A program made the position numbers and the translations under genes. From the NCBI RefSeq assembly GCF_013343235.1, contig NZ_CP040094.1, positions 7,745,001 through 7,809,000 of the forward strand: DNA of 64,000 bases. Reading direction: 5' to 3'. This DNA comes from Nostoc sp. TCL240-02. GTDB taxonomy: Bacteria > Cyanobacteriota > Cyanobacteriia > Cyanobacteriales > Nostocaceae. Shown here piece by piece: positions 28,766 through 37,720 of this stretch. The notes under the pieces are model-generated. The model was not told the origin of the DNA, searched no databases, and was given only the letters and a program-made list of their open reading frames with translations. The first letter of the stretch is position 1, and each line of letters starts with the position of its first letter.

Positions 28766-28890
28766 CAATACTTCTCGGTTAAGGGGAAAAGGGGAAGGGA
28801 GAAGGGGAAAGAAAAAACCTTTAACCCAAACCCAGTACCCTTTACCCAAAATCCGATTCCGAATTAAAAATGCTTAACCAAGAAGTATTG
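28766..28890. mobile_element. 125-bp MITE, copy 1
   Basis: Terminal inverted repeats of 18 bases (left CAATACTTCTCGGTTAAG; right end with one mismatch) enclose a gene-free core. It is identical at 123 of 125 positions to 56214-56338. Flanks are GTACTCTAGT on the left and GTACTCTATT on the right, a 10-base target duplication with one change. Non-autonomous; no transposase lies in the window. Confidence 0.85.
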
Positions 28891-29625
28891 GTACTCTATT
28901 AGCATCTTCATCACTTTATTTCATCACTCTGTATAAAGATTAATCAAAGCTAAATATCAGTATTTATTAGGACTTGCTTTATCTCTAAGGAGTGAGGAAG
29001 TCAAAACTTCAGATATTGTAAATTCTTTACTTATGCGGATTACGATTCCGTTTGTCCATGCTCATACTAATAGGCTAAAAATCTTTTAATTTGCATTCGT
29101 AAAAAATAAATTAAGCTGTCGCGCCTACAAGTTGCACCATTTTTATTGTCAATAAAAGCTGGAAGCCTTCTCCCTTGCTCCTTGCTCCCTGCTCCCCTGC
29201 GGTTTCAATGTGCAAATTAAATGCTTAACAGCTTACTTGTGGGGTAGGCAGCGTTCGACTGAGCGCTCATGCCGTTCGCGTAGCGTTCCGCAGGAAAGTC
29301 TTGACCGCCAAAGTTGTGCAGATTAAAAGTGCTACAGATTGCTTTAAATATCTTTATGACTGTTTAAGATTGAGTATTTATATCTTAAAACAAACTTAGG
29401 GGCAAAGTAACGAGAATTATTCTTGGGGAATGAGCATAACGACCGCCCAAAAAGACAAAGATGGGCATCTCGTCCATCCCGCAGAGATGCAAGACAAAAA
29501 ATAGCTTTAGTAAATATATTCTCAAGCAGAGTCTACACAACTTAAGTAGTTAAGAAATGAAGTAATCAAGATGAATATAAATGCTTGAATAAAACCCAAT
29601 TATAATTCATTTGGTAAACCTAATT
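28891..29625. other. Intergenic region, repeats only
   Basis: About 730 bases with no gene seen. Includes a short CTCCCTTGCTCC-type tandem tract (29167-29202) and a fragment of the GC-rich dispersed repeat (about 29240-29300, GCCGTTCGCGTAGCGTTCCG). Confidence 0.5.
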
Positions 29626-30186
29626 ATGAATTCTGAAAACATCGGTCACGAGAGACAAAACTTAGGATGGTTCATCGTTCTAGGCATTCTAATGATTGTG
29701 CTAGGCATGGCAGCGATCGCAGAACCATTCGTTGCCACTATTGCCATCACAATCGTCATCTCTTGGTTTTTATTGATCGCTGGTATTGTCCGAGTTGTCC
29801 ACGCATTGCAATCACGACGACAAAAAGGCTTCTGGCTAAAGCTAGTGGTTGGTATTCTATATGCACTTGCTGGAATTATGTTGATTGGCAACATCTTTGG
29901 TGCTGCACTTTCCATCACATTCGCCTTGGGAATTGTCTTTTTGGCTGAGGGTGTATTTGAGGTAATTACAGCATTTCAAATACGTCCAGAGCCAAATTGG
30001 GGTTGGACACTTTTTAGTGGCATAATGGCCATTATTCTGGGAATTTTAATTTTGTATAAATGGCCTTTCAGTGCAGCTTGGGTACTGGGATTATTTGCAG
30101 GGATTAATTTTTTGTTGACGGGTGTTTGGATGATCGCGCTCTCAGTGCCTAGCCGTCGCATTCCTAACCATAGAGCAGGAATTTGA
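29626..30186 (+). CDS. HdeD/DUF308-family membrane protein
   Basis: A protein of 186 residues made almost wholly of six membrane helices in three related pairs, as in the HdeD family (acid-resistance membrane protein of enterobacteria, DUF308). Motifs: GILMIVLGMAAIAEP, the segment GILYALAGIMLIGNI, and GIMAIILGILILYKWP. I use the ATG at 29626 (MNSENIGHE); a GTG five codons earlier is possible. The role in cyanobacteria is unknown. It has a long upstream region and a terminator-like hairpin behind it. Confidence 0.8.
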   Translation: MNSENIGHERQNLGWFIVLGILMIVLGMAAIAEPFVATIAITIVISWFLLIAGIVRVVHALQSRRQKGFWLKLVVGILYALAGIMLIGNIFGAALSITFALGIVFLAEGVFEVITAFQIRPEPNWGWTLFSGIMAIILGILILYKWPFSAAWVLGLFAGINFLLTGVWMIALSVPSRRIPNHRAGI

Positions 30187-30189
30187 ATT

Positions 30190-30249
30190 GGGTATAGGGG
30201 AGAGGTAACAGGTGATTAGGAATAATTTGATACCCTGTAACCTATACCC
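30190..30249 (+). terminator. Imperfect hairpin after the HdeD-like gene
   Basis: GGGTATAGG (30190-30198) pairs with CCTATACCC (30241-30249); inner GGTAACAGG and CCCTGTAACC extend the pairing. Confidence 0.45.
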
Positions 30250-30321
30250 TATCGCTAAAGCTTAAGCTCACAGTTATGGAGCAGACTGGTAAATAACTAC
30301 AGCAAGCTTTCAGTGAGTAAA

Positions 30322-30951
30322 CTACTGATTTGCAGGAGGTGCTGGCCGATCGCCACCTGGAGGATGAGGCGGAACACCCAAGGCATCTTTTAACTGTTGT
30401 TCGCTAACTCCTAACTTGGTTGCAGCCGCCTTAAAATCAGGGCGGGGTGGGCGCTGATTGCGATCGCCACTTGGAGGATTAGCAGGAACACCCAAGGCAT
30501 CTTTTAACTGTTGTTCGCTAACTCCTAACTTGGTCGCAGCTGCCTTAAAATCAGGGCGGGGTGGGCGCTGATTGCGATCGCCACCAGGAGGATGAGGCGG
30601 AACACCCAAGGCATCCTTTAACTGTTGTTCGCTAACTCCTAACTTGGTCGCAGCTGCTTTCAAATCAGGACGAGGTGGGCGTTGTTGATTGCGATCGCCA
30701 CTTGGAGGATTAGCAGGGACACCCAACGCATCCTTTAACTGTTGCTCACTAACTCCTAGTTTTGCCGCAGCCGCCGCAAAATCAGGTCGAGGAGGTCGCC
30801 GTTCTCCGTCTGGTGGTTGGTTAGGTGGTTGTTGCGCCTGTGCAAGCTGAGGGAATTGATTAGCGGCATTTGCCTGATTTAGTGAAATAAAACCAAATGT
30901 GCCAACCAGAACGGGAAGCGCTGTTACAACTAGTATTCTACGAATATTCAT
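30322..30951 (-). CDS. Secreted protein with four 39-residue tandem repeats
   Basis: A 209-residue protein, starting at ATG 30951 (MNIRRILVVTALPVLVG), whose first 29 residues form a signal peptide ending in NQANA. The rest is four repeats: a helix (FKAAATKLGVSEQQLKDALG) followed by a proline/glycine linker (VPPHPPGGDRNQRPPRPD or VPANPPSGDRNQRPPRPD). The linkers alternate ANPPS, PHPPG, ANPPS, PHPPG, so a two-unit block was probably duplicated. I do not recognise a named family. It is divergent from a two-component system, with palindromes between them, and is likely that system's target, exported to the periplasm or beyond. Confidence 0.75.
   Translation of the reverse strand: MNIRRILVVTALPVLVGTFGFISLNQANAANQFPQLAQAQQPPNQPPDGERRPPRPDFAAAAAKLGVSEQQLKDALGVPANPPSGDRNQQRPPRPDLKAAATKLGVSEQQLKDALGVPPHPPGGDRNQRPPRPDFKAAATKLGVSEQQLKDALGVPANPPSGDRNQRPPRPDFKAAATKLGVSEQQLKDALGVPPHPPGGDRPAPPANQ
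30343..30812. repeat. Tandem 117-bp coding repeats (four units, one of 120 bp)
   Basis: The DNA encoding the repeats above is nearly identical from unit to unit (for example AAGGCATCTTTTAACTGTTG recurs), so copy number could vary between strains. Confidence 0.8.
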
Positions 30952-31024
30952 TATCGTTTTCCTGAAGATAGATTGTTTACATTTCTGATTTAACTGAACC
31001 AAAATTACAGTTTGCCCTACTTGT

Positions 31025-31044
31025 AAATTACAATTTTGTAATTT
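31025..31044. promoter_or_regulatory. Near-palindromic site 1 in the divergent region
   Basis: AAATTACAATTTTGTAATTT. The half-site AAATTACAG also occurs alone at 31002-31010 and 31098-31106. Candidate binding sites for the adjacent OmpR-type regulator. Confidence 0.55.
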
Positions 31045-31121
31045 TATAAATCAACCTGTAAAAGGTAAGGTGTTCATATTTATGATTAAGACACCTCAAA
31101 ATTACAGTCCACCTGCTTTCT

Positions 31122-31141
31122 AAATTACAGTTTTGTAATTT
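31122..31141. promoter_or_regulatory. Near-palindromic site 2 in the divergent region
   Basis: AAATTACAGTTTTGTAATTT, one base different from site 1 and 97 bases from it, 58 bases before the regulator start. Confidence 0.55.
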
Positions 31142-31199
31142 AAGTAGAAAAGTAATGAATCTAGAATGGAACAATAATATATGAACTAAATAAATACTT

Positions 31200-31883
31200 G
31201 TGAACGTTCTATTTGTCGAAGATGAAGCGAAAATTGCTAACTTCGTCCGGGCTGGACTGAAGGAGCAGGGATTTGTTGTAGACTACTGCGATAACGGTGA
31301 TGAAGGATATCTGCGGGCATTAGAAAATGAATATGATGTTCTTGTACTTGACATTATGGTGCCGGGGAAGGATGGATTATCGATTCTGAAACTATTGCGG
31401 CGGCAAGGTCGGAATGCACCAGTAATTTTGTTGACGGCTCGAAATGAACTAGATGATCGCTTGGCAGGGCTAAATTTAGGAGCAGATGATTACATCGCTA
31501 AACCGTTTTTTGTGGAAGAGTTAGCGGCTCGAATTCATGCCGTTGTTCGTCGGAGTGTGAGCGAGCGCCAAAATCTCCTTAGTGTTGGGGCCATCAAACT
31601 CGATCGCATCACCAGAGAAGTTACTTGCGATCGCCAAGCGATAGAACTCACCAGCCGCGAGTTTAATCTTCTGGAGTATCTCATGCGCTCTCCTGGAAGG
31701 GTTTTCACCCGCACCCAAATTCTAGAGCATGTTTGGGGCTATGACTTTAACCCAAATACTAATGTCGTAGATGTTTGTATCCAGCGAATTCGTAAAAAAA
31801 TTGACCCCATTGATGAAACAGTCTGGATTGAAAGTATTCGAGGGGTTGGATATCGGTTTCGCAAACCAGAGTCTAATTCATGA
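31200..31883 (+). CDS. OmpR-family response regulator
   Basis: A 227-residue regulator starting at GTG. The receiver domain has the acidic pocket Glu7-Asp8, phospho-acceptor Asp51 (VLVLDIMVPGKDG), Thr in LLTARNELDDR and Lys in YIAKPF. The C-terminal winged helix (about 130-222) ends with VDVCIQRIRKKI and IRGVGYRF. It overlaps the partner kinase gene by 4 bases (ATGA). It resembles the RppA/QseB group, whose members answer to metals or redox. The palindromes just upstream suggest autoregulation and control of the divergent repeat-protein gene. Confidence 0.93.
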   Translation: MNVLFVEDEAKIANFVRAGLKEQGFVVDYCDNGDEGYLRALENEYDVLVLDIMVPGKDGLSILKLLRRQGRNAPVILLTARNELDDRLAGLNLGADDYIAKPFFVEELAARIHAVVRRSVSERQNLLSVGAIKLDRITREVTCDRQAIELTSREFNLLEYLMRSPGRVFTRTQILEHVWGYDFNPNTNVVDVCIQRIRKKIDPIDETVWIESIRGVGYRFRKPESNS

Positions 31884-33436
31884 ATCTCTCTTCCTTTCGC
31901 CTCCGAATTGCCCTATCGTCTGCGGCTTTAGCTGGAACCACATTAGTCGGGTTTGGTGCAGTCTCCTGGTTCCAGATTTACAATGCTAAAATCAGCCGTC
32001 TTGATGCAGAACTGTTAAATCACTTGATGCGGGCAACTCCGAACTTGCCACGAGGGGGGGAACATGCTGAAATCCAGGAGAAAGAAAACCGACCCTCACG
32101 ATGGCAATTTTACGAAGATTCATTATCTGATGCCTTCGGAACCAATACAAAAACCCCTATTGCCCTACTGGTGCTTGATGCAAACGGCAACATAATTTAT
32201 CAATCAAGCTCCCTATCTACCGATGTTGAGGTAAATCGTCTGCTGCTTAAGCGTCTTCAGTTGATACCTTTACCACCACCCCCGCAGAGAGAACCACCGC
32301 CACCCTCTAATAGAAATGTTGGGCCACCGCCCTTTCTTCATCCGCGTCCACCGACATTTGTCACTGAACAGACAGCAAAAGCAGCTTGGCGGATTGGAGC
32401 AACTAAATTTCCTAATGGTCAGGTTGGCATTGCTGTGAATCTGCAAGCTGTCGATCAAGAAATGGCTACGATTCGGAATATTTTCCTAGTTTCAATTCCA
32501 GGATCGCTACTACTAGTTGCGGTTGGTGCGTGGTTAGTTTCTGGTGGCGCTTTGCGTCCTATCCGGCAATTAACAGGCATTATTCAACAAGTAACTGTTA
32601 AAGGATTAGATCAACGGATTCCTGTTGGAACAACTGATGTTGAATTTGTCGAATTGATTCAGGTATTTAACCTGATGCTGGAACGATTGGAACGCAGTTT
32701 TACCCAAGCTTCCCGCTTTAGTGGAGATGCGGCTCACGAACTGAAAACCCCATTAACTATTTTACAAGGTGAACTGGAACGAACACTGCAACAGGTTGAG
32801 CCGGGAAGTGAAGTACAACAGCGCTTAAGTAACCTATTGGATGAAGTGCGCCGCCTGAGTGGAATTATGCGGAAACTCTTGCTGCTATCTCTAGCTGATG
32901 CTGGAAAAATGAGCTTGTATCTAGTTGAGGTAGATATGTCTGAGTTGCTGATGGAGATGCTAGAAGATGTGGAAATGCTGGCTCCCCACTTGACTGTGGA
33001 AACTAAATTTACTGATGGATTGCGCTTACAGGGCGATCGCGATCTTCTAATTCAAGTTTTGCAAAACCTGTTCAGTAATGCTATAAAATACAATCTCCCC
33101 AGCGGCTGGATAAAAATTAGCACTCATCAAACTCAAACAACTCTCCACGTCACCATTGCCAATGCATCCAAAGATATTCCAGTGAGCGATGCCTACGGCG
33201 CACGTGAACGTGAACGTCTACGCATTTTTGACCGCTTCTATCGCGGCGATCCGGCTCGAACCCGCAAGATAGAAGGCATCGGACTAGGACTTAGCCTAGC
33301 CCGTGAAATTGCCAGGGCACATCATGGCGACCTCACCCTTGACTCAACAGCTTTTGGTCACACAGCTTTTACCCTCACCTTACCAATAGAGGAGGCAGGG
33401 GAGCAGGGAGCAGGGGGCAGGGTGAAAAGATTCTAG
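31880..33436 (+). CDS. Sensor histidine kinase with proline-rich periplasmic loop
   Basis: A 518-residue kinase paired with the preceding regulator. Order: membrane segment 1 (about 10-32), periplasmic sensor with a striking proline tract (residues 130-158, LPPPPQREPPPPS and PPPFLHPRPP), membrane segment 2 (about 202-222), HAMP, HisKA with His286 (AAHELKTPLT), and HATPase with N-box NLFSNAIKYN and GIGLGLSLARE. The last residues, EEAGEQGAGGRVKRF, are encoded by a CAGGGGAG-type tandem repeat that has apparently replaced the original end. The proline-rich loop may interact with the proline-rich secreted protein encoded divergently; this is inference. Confidence 0.92.
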   Translation: MNLSSFRLRIALSSAALAGTTLVGFGAVSWFQIYNAKISRLDAELLNHLMRATPNLPRGGEHAEIQEKENRPSRWQFYEDSLSDAFGTNTKTPIALLVLDANGNIIYQSSSLSTDVEVNRLLLKRLQLIPLPPPPQREPPPPSNRNVGPPPFLHPRPPTFVTEQTAKAAWRIGATKFPNGQVGIAVNLQAVDQEMATIRNIFLVSIPGSLLLVAVGAWLVSGGALRPIRQLTGIIQQVTVKGLDQRIPVGTTDVEFVELIQVFNLMLERLERSFTQASRFSGDAAHELKTPLTILQGELERTLQQVEPGSEVQQRLSNLLDEVRRLSGIMRKLLLLSLADAGKMSLYLVEVDMSELLMEMLEDVEMLAPHLTVETKFTDGLRLQGDRDLLIQVLQNLFSNAIKYNLPSGWIKISTHQTQTTLHVTIANASKDIPVSDAYGARERERLRIFDRFYRGDPARTRKIEGIGLGLSLAREIARAHHGDLTLDSTAFGHTAFTLTLPIEEAGEQGAGGRVKRF

Positions 33437-33540
33437 AATTCCCCTACCTTCATGGTTTCAAGCCCATCCATAAATAGAGGGCTTTCTCCCCTGCCCCCTG
33501 CTCCCTGCCCCCTGCCCCCTCCTGCCCCCTGCCTCTTTTT
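33391..33540. repeat. STRR-type tandem repeats (GGCAGGGGAGCAGGG / CCCCTGCTCC)
   Basis: Purine-rich units at 33391-33424 inside the kinase end and pyrimidine-rich units at 33487-33535 downstream form an inverted pair that could fold as a hairpin terminator. Confidence 0.7.
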
Positions 33541-33656
33541 GACCTTTGCAGTAACTGCTTTCTTTGAAGAAGTGGCAAAATTTAGATAAGTTAGGTTTTG
33601 GCTTGCAATTCTCACAAATCAAATAGGATTGCTATATATGAAAGAGCAATTTTCAA

Positions 33657-34127
33657 ATGACCATTTACTTTTATAAGGTTTGGCAGCCTTATGGCTGTTT
33701 TTCTAACTTTTCTCCCCACGAAATCCACATTCAGGGCACTTGCTGGGCAACAGTTGAGCATTATTATCAAGCGCAAAAATTTGTTGGCAGCAAAGATGCG
33801 GCAATTATACCCGTAATTCATGCCGCCGCCACCCCAGAAGAAGCTGCTGCTTTGGGAAGATGTAGCACGCGCCAACTTCGTCGAGACTGGGATTTGGTCA
33901 AAACGCAAATTATGCGAGAAGCTGTACTCAAAAAGTTTCTCACTCATGTTGATATTAGAGAAGTTCTGCTGAAGACAGGCGATGAGCTTTTGGTTGAAAA
34001 CTCCCCAACCGATTCTTTTTGGGGCTGTGGTGCTAATAAAGCAGGTCAAAACCATCTCGGTAAAACTCTCATGAGTGTGCGTGAAGAAATTCGTAACTTA
34101 CTATCTTTAACGATAATTTACGAATAA
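33657..34127 (+). CDS. NADAR family protein (YbiA-like N-glycosidase)
   Basis: A 156-residue NADAR protein. The opening FYKVWQPYGCFSNFSPHEI, the motif WATVEHYYQAQKF with the family's Glu, and the C-terminal FWGCGANKAGQNHLGKTLM are diagnostic. YbiA-type members cleave N-glycosidic bonds of riboflavin-pathway intermediates, and others remove ADP-ribose from nucleic acids. It has no operon partner. No signal peptide, so cytoplasmic. Confidence 0.9.
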   Translation: MTIYFYKVWQPYGCFSNFSPHEIHIQGTCWATVEHYYQAQKFVGSKDAAIIPVIHAAATPEEAAALGRCSTRQLRRDWDLVKTQIMREAVLKKFLTHVDIREVLLKTGDELLVENSPTDSFWGCGANKAGQNHLGKTLMSVREEIRNLLSLTIIYE

Positions 34128-34948
34128 TTTCATCAAAATAGTTATATTCAACATAAAAATAGTAATTAAATGGGAAATATTAAAATCATCTTGTCAAAAC
34201 TATTTGAAAAAGTTACCAATAATTCGATCAAGTTCAGTTAAAGCTTAAACCTGCTAAAGCTGCTTAATAAAGAGCAAATTCAAGACCATTTTATTATTGA
34301 CATTTTGTATTAGCAATATTCAAATCATTGTTTTACATGGCTTACAATGCTTGAATTTTCTTGCTATATTGGCAAATTAGTGATTATTTTTGCAAAAATA
34401 GCTTATTGCTATTGAGAATATACAATGTAGTTTAAGGCTTTGGGACTTGTAAGAGCGATCGCTCTTACAAATATTAAGGAATATCTGGCTAATGGATAGC
34501 TTTTTAAGGGGAGCTACTACCGCCTTTGGAGAGATTCTAGGGCAAAAATCTTAAAAGAGTAATGCAATGATGAAGATATTATTTAAGTAAAATTACTGAA
34601 ATATTTTAATGATTGAGAATATAAAATCAATAATGTCAATGATTAAAATTTTCTGAACTTTAGACTTGAGAGGATGTTTGAAAAGTCCCTAATGATACAC
34701 CAAGTTGTTTGATATCTCCCTAAATCAATTTTCTTAGGACTACAGGAATCAAGCAAAATATCTAAATACTTTTCAAATATCCTCTAATCCATTTCTAAAA
34801 AAATTTGCAACAGATGTACTGCCCTTGCAATGCCTTTGTCGCAGAAATGTATTGAAATGGAATAAAAATCAAGCCATTGTAAATTTAAATTTCTCATTAG
34901 AGACAACTTATAAAAAAAACTATACTTCAGTCATGGTGTATATAAGCA
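34128..34948. other. Intergenic region with a 24-bp HIP1-centred palindrome
   Basis: About 820 AT-rich bases without a gene. Bases 34447-34470 are a perfect 24-base palindrome (TTGTAAGA + GCGATCGC + TCTTACAA) centred on a HIP1 octamer. The kinase promoter should be at the right end. Confidence 0.5.
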
Positions 34949-37720
34949 ATGACATCTACCGATAAACCAAATGGGTTACAGCAAAGCTTAGACCAAGAAA
35001 GCTTACTGAATCGGATGATCAAACAAATTAGGCGATCGCTCGATCTTCAAGAAATATTAACAACTACCGTTACTGAAGTACGGTTATTTTTACGTGCAGA
35101 GCGAGTCAAAGTATATCGTTTTGATACTAGTGGTAGTGGCGAAGTCATTGCTGAATCTATTGATAACGAGCGTCTGCCATCCTTGTTAGGGTTGCGCTTT
35201 CCAGTTCATGATATCCCCGAAGCGGCCAGAGAGATGTTTTTGTTGGCGGGGCAACGTTCGATTGTCGATGTAGCAAACCAGAAAATCGGGTTATCACCTC
35301 TACAATCAACAGAAACTGGCAAACGCCTACAAACTAATATCTATTATCGGCAAGTAGACCCATGCCATATTCAATACTTAAAGGCAATGGGTGTGCAATC
35401 TTCTTTAGTAGTGCCAATTTTAGATCGCGATCCACAAGAACAATCGGTAAAGCCTAAATTGTGGGGATTGTTGGTAGTTCACCAGAGTGAACCGCGAAAG
35501 ATTTTGAAACGGGAAATCAAAGTATTGCAGCAAGTTGCTGATCAGGTTGCGATCGCGATCGCTCAAAGTAATCTACTTACTACAGCGCTTAACCAGCAAA
35601 AGCAAGAAGCTACTATTAACCGAGTCACCACACTATTGCATAAACTCCCAACCATCCAATTACAGGAGGCGCTTGAAGAAGTTATTGCCGCATTCAGTGC
35701 AGTAGGTGGCAGGCTTTATGTTGAAGAGAGTCGGGAACTATACACCTGGGGCGATCAACCCACACTACCTTACGAATTAGATAGCAGCATTATTGAACAG
35801 CATCCGACATGGCAAAACTGGATGACTGAGTGTAAACCAGGTAATATTTGGGCAACCTCTGACCTCTATAAAGAACCGCATTTGCGAGTTTTAGCTTTAG
35901 CATTTCGTTCTACTCAAATTCGGGGAATGATGGTGATTCCCCTCCATTACCGAGAACAATTTATTGGTGTATTAAGCATTTTTCGCGCAGAATTTGAAAC
36001 GGAAATTTTGTGGGCGGGACGATGCGAAGAAAATCGGCGACAACTTCTACCCCAGCTTTCCTTTGAGGTTTGGCGAGAGCAAAAAAAGGGGCAAGCGCCT
36101 GAGTGGAAACCAGAAGACATGACATTGGCACAAGCCTTGTACGATCAGTTTTCAATGGCAATTCAGCAACAGCAGGTATATAAAGAGGTACAAGCCCTAA
36201 ATGCCAACTTAGAATTGCGGGTGCAAGAACAAACTGCTGAACTCGAAAAATCATTACTCCTCACCAAGGTAATCAAGCAAATTACAGAGCAGATCCGCAG
36301 TACATTGGACTTGCAGACAACCCTGCAAACTATCGTCTCCGAAGTTAGATCGCTGCTAAATTCAGACCGGGTAGTAATTTTCCAACTGAACAGTAAATCG
36401 GTGATTGTGGAGGAGATGAATGGTAATTGGCAGTCAGTTTTGGGAATGAATGCACCATTAGAATGCTTTCCTGATGAGCATACGTATTTATACTCTCAGG
36501 GTAGGGTACGGGCAATTAATAACGTTTCAACTGATTCTTTAACTGATTGTCATCGAGAGTTTTTGCAGAATCTGCAAATTCAAGCAAGCTTAATAGTTCC
36601 GATTAATATAGGTATGGAACTATGGGGCTTACTAATTGTCCATGAATGTAATGCTCCCAGAGATTGGCAAGATGCAGAAATTGATTTATTGCAACAGCTA
36701 GGAGATCAGGCTGCGATCGCCATTCAACAAGCACAACTCTATGAACAAACTTGTAAGGCTGAAACTGAAGCCAGAAATAAAGCTGGACAGTTAGGAAAGA
36801 CTTTACATGAACTCCAAGAAACACAGACAAGATTGATTCAAACCGAAAAAATGTCTGGCTTAGGACAGTTGGTGGCGGGTATCGCTCACGAAATCAACAA
36901 TCCCGTTAACTTTATCTACGGTAATCTGTGCCACGCCAGTGACTACATCGAACAACTGCTAGAAATTTTACGCCTCTACCAGCTACACTATCCCGATCCT
37001 CATAGTGAAATTAGCGCTGCCATCGAAGCAGTAGATTTTGGATTTTTGGTAGAAGACCTCCCAAAAATCATCACCTCAATGCAAGTAGGAAGCGATCGCA
37101 TCCGTTCAATAGTGCTGTCGTTACGCAATTTTTCCCGCTTGGATGAGGCTGATAACAAGCGCGTTGACTTGCATGAAGGCATTGACAACACCTTGTTAAT
37201 TTTACAACATCAGCTGAAAGGAAATGATGAATTTCCAAGCATTCAGGTAATCAAAGACTATGGCAACATCCCAACGGTAGAATGCTATGCCGGCCAAATG
37301 AATCAGGTATTCATGAATATTTTCAGTAATGCCATAGATGCTTTAGAAATGGGGAATGGAGAATGGGGAATAGGGAAGTGGGAAATGGGGACTGGGGAGG
37401 ATGACAAAGAGGATAAGCCATCCCCAATGCCTACTATCCACATTTCCACTAGAATCTCAGCAGATAACTCTCGTCTATTGATTCGTATTAGTGACAATGG
37501 GTCTGGAATGACTCCAGAGGTAAAAAAGCGAATTTTTGACCCATTTTATACTACCAAACCTGTGGGCAGAGGTACAGGATTAGGATTGGCAATCAGCTAT
37601 CAGATTATTGTCGAAAAACATGGTGGAATAATGGAGTGCATTTCCGAACCCGGCAAAGGTACAGAGTTCTGGATTGAAATTCCCGTCATGCCTCCAGCTA
37701 AAATAGTTCACTCAAGGTAG
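34949..37720 (+). CDS. Knotless phytochrome histidine kinase (GAF-PHY-GAF-HisKA-HATPase)
   Basis: A 923-residue kinase. GAF1 (about 20-210) has phytochrome signatures: FPVHDIPEAAR (residues 84-94) and the chromophore motif DPCHIQYLKAMGV with Cys139-His140, the expected bilin attachment. The next domain (about 225-405) looks like PHY, with a tongue-like stretch IFRAEFETEILWAGR ... SFEVWREQ. There is no N-terminal PAS, so it is of the Cph2/knotless type. A third GAF (about 440-600), a coiled coil, HisKA (GIAHEINNPVNF) and HATPase follow. The layout matches what I remember of All2699 of Nostoc 7120. A light-sensing kinase is expected. A tandem-repeat insertion lies in the ATPase domain. Confidence 0.9.
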   Translation: MTSTDKPNGLQQSLDQESLLNRMIKQIRRSLDLQEILTTTVTEVRLFLRAERVKVYRFDTSGSGEVIAESIDNERLPSLLGLRFPVHDIPEAAREMFLLAGQRSIVDVANQKIGLSPLQSTETGKRLQTNIYYRQVDPCHIQYLKAMGVQSSLVVPILDRDPQEQSVKPKLWGLLVVHQSEPRKILKREIKVLQQVADQVAIAIAQSNLLTTALNQQKQEATINRVTTLLHKLPTIQLQEALEEVIAAFSAVGGRLYVEESRELYTWGDQPTLPYELDSSIIEQHPTWQNWMTECKPGNIWATSDLYKEPHLRVLALAFRSTQIRGMMVIPLHYREQFIGVLSIFRAEFETEILWAGRCEENRRQLLPQLSFEVWREQKKGQAPEWKPEDMTLAQALYDQFSMAIQQQQVYKEVQALNANLELRVQEQTAELEKSLLLTKVIKQITEQIRSTLDLQTTLQTIVSEVRSLLNSDRVVIFQLNSKSVIVEEMNGNWQSVLGMNAPLECFPDEHTYLYSQGRVRAINNVSTDSLTDCHREFLQNLQIQASLIVPINIGMELWGLLIVHECNAPRDWQDAEIDLLQQLGDQAAIAIQQAQLYEQTCKAETEARNKAGQLGKTLHELQETQTRLIQTEKMSGLGQLVAGIAHEINNPVNFIYGNLCHASDYIEQLLEILRLYQLHYPDPHSEISAAIEAVDFGFLVEDLPKIITSMQVGSDRIRSIVLSLRNFSRLDEADNKRVDLHEGIDNTLLILQHQLKGNDEFPSIQVIKDYGNIPTVECYAGQMNQVFMNIFSNAIDALEMGNGEWGIGKWEMGTGEDDKEDKPSPMPTIHISTRISADNSRLLIRISDNGSGMTPEVKKRIFDPFYTTKPVGRGTGLGLAISYQIIVEKHGGIMECISEPGKGTEFWIEIPVMPPAKIVHSR
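37349..37400 (+). repeat. STRR insertion inside the phytochrome kinase gene
   Basis: Units of ATGGGGAA/TGGAGAA type encode MGNGEWGIGKWEMGTG (from residue 801), immediately after the N-box NIFSNAIDALE and before PTIHISTRI. In frame; a loop between a helix and a strand of the ATPase fold. Confidence 0.8.
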
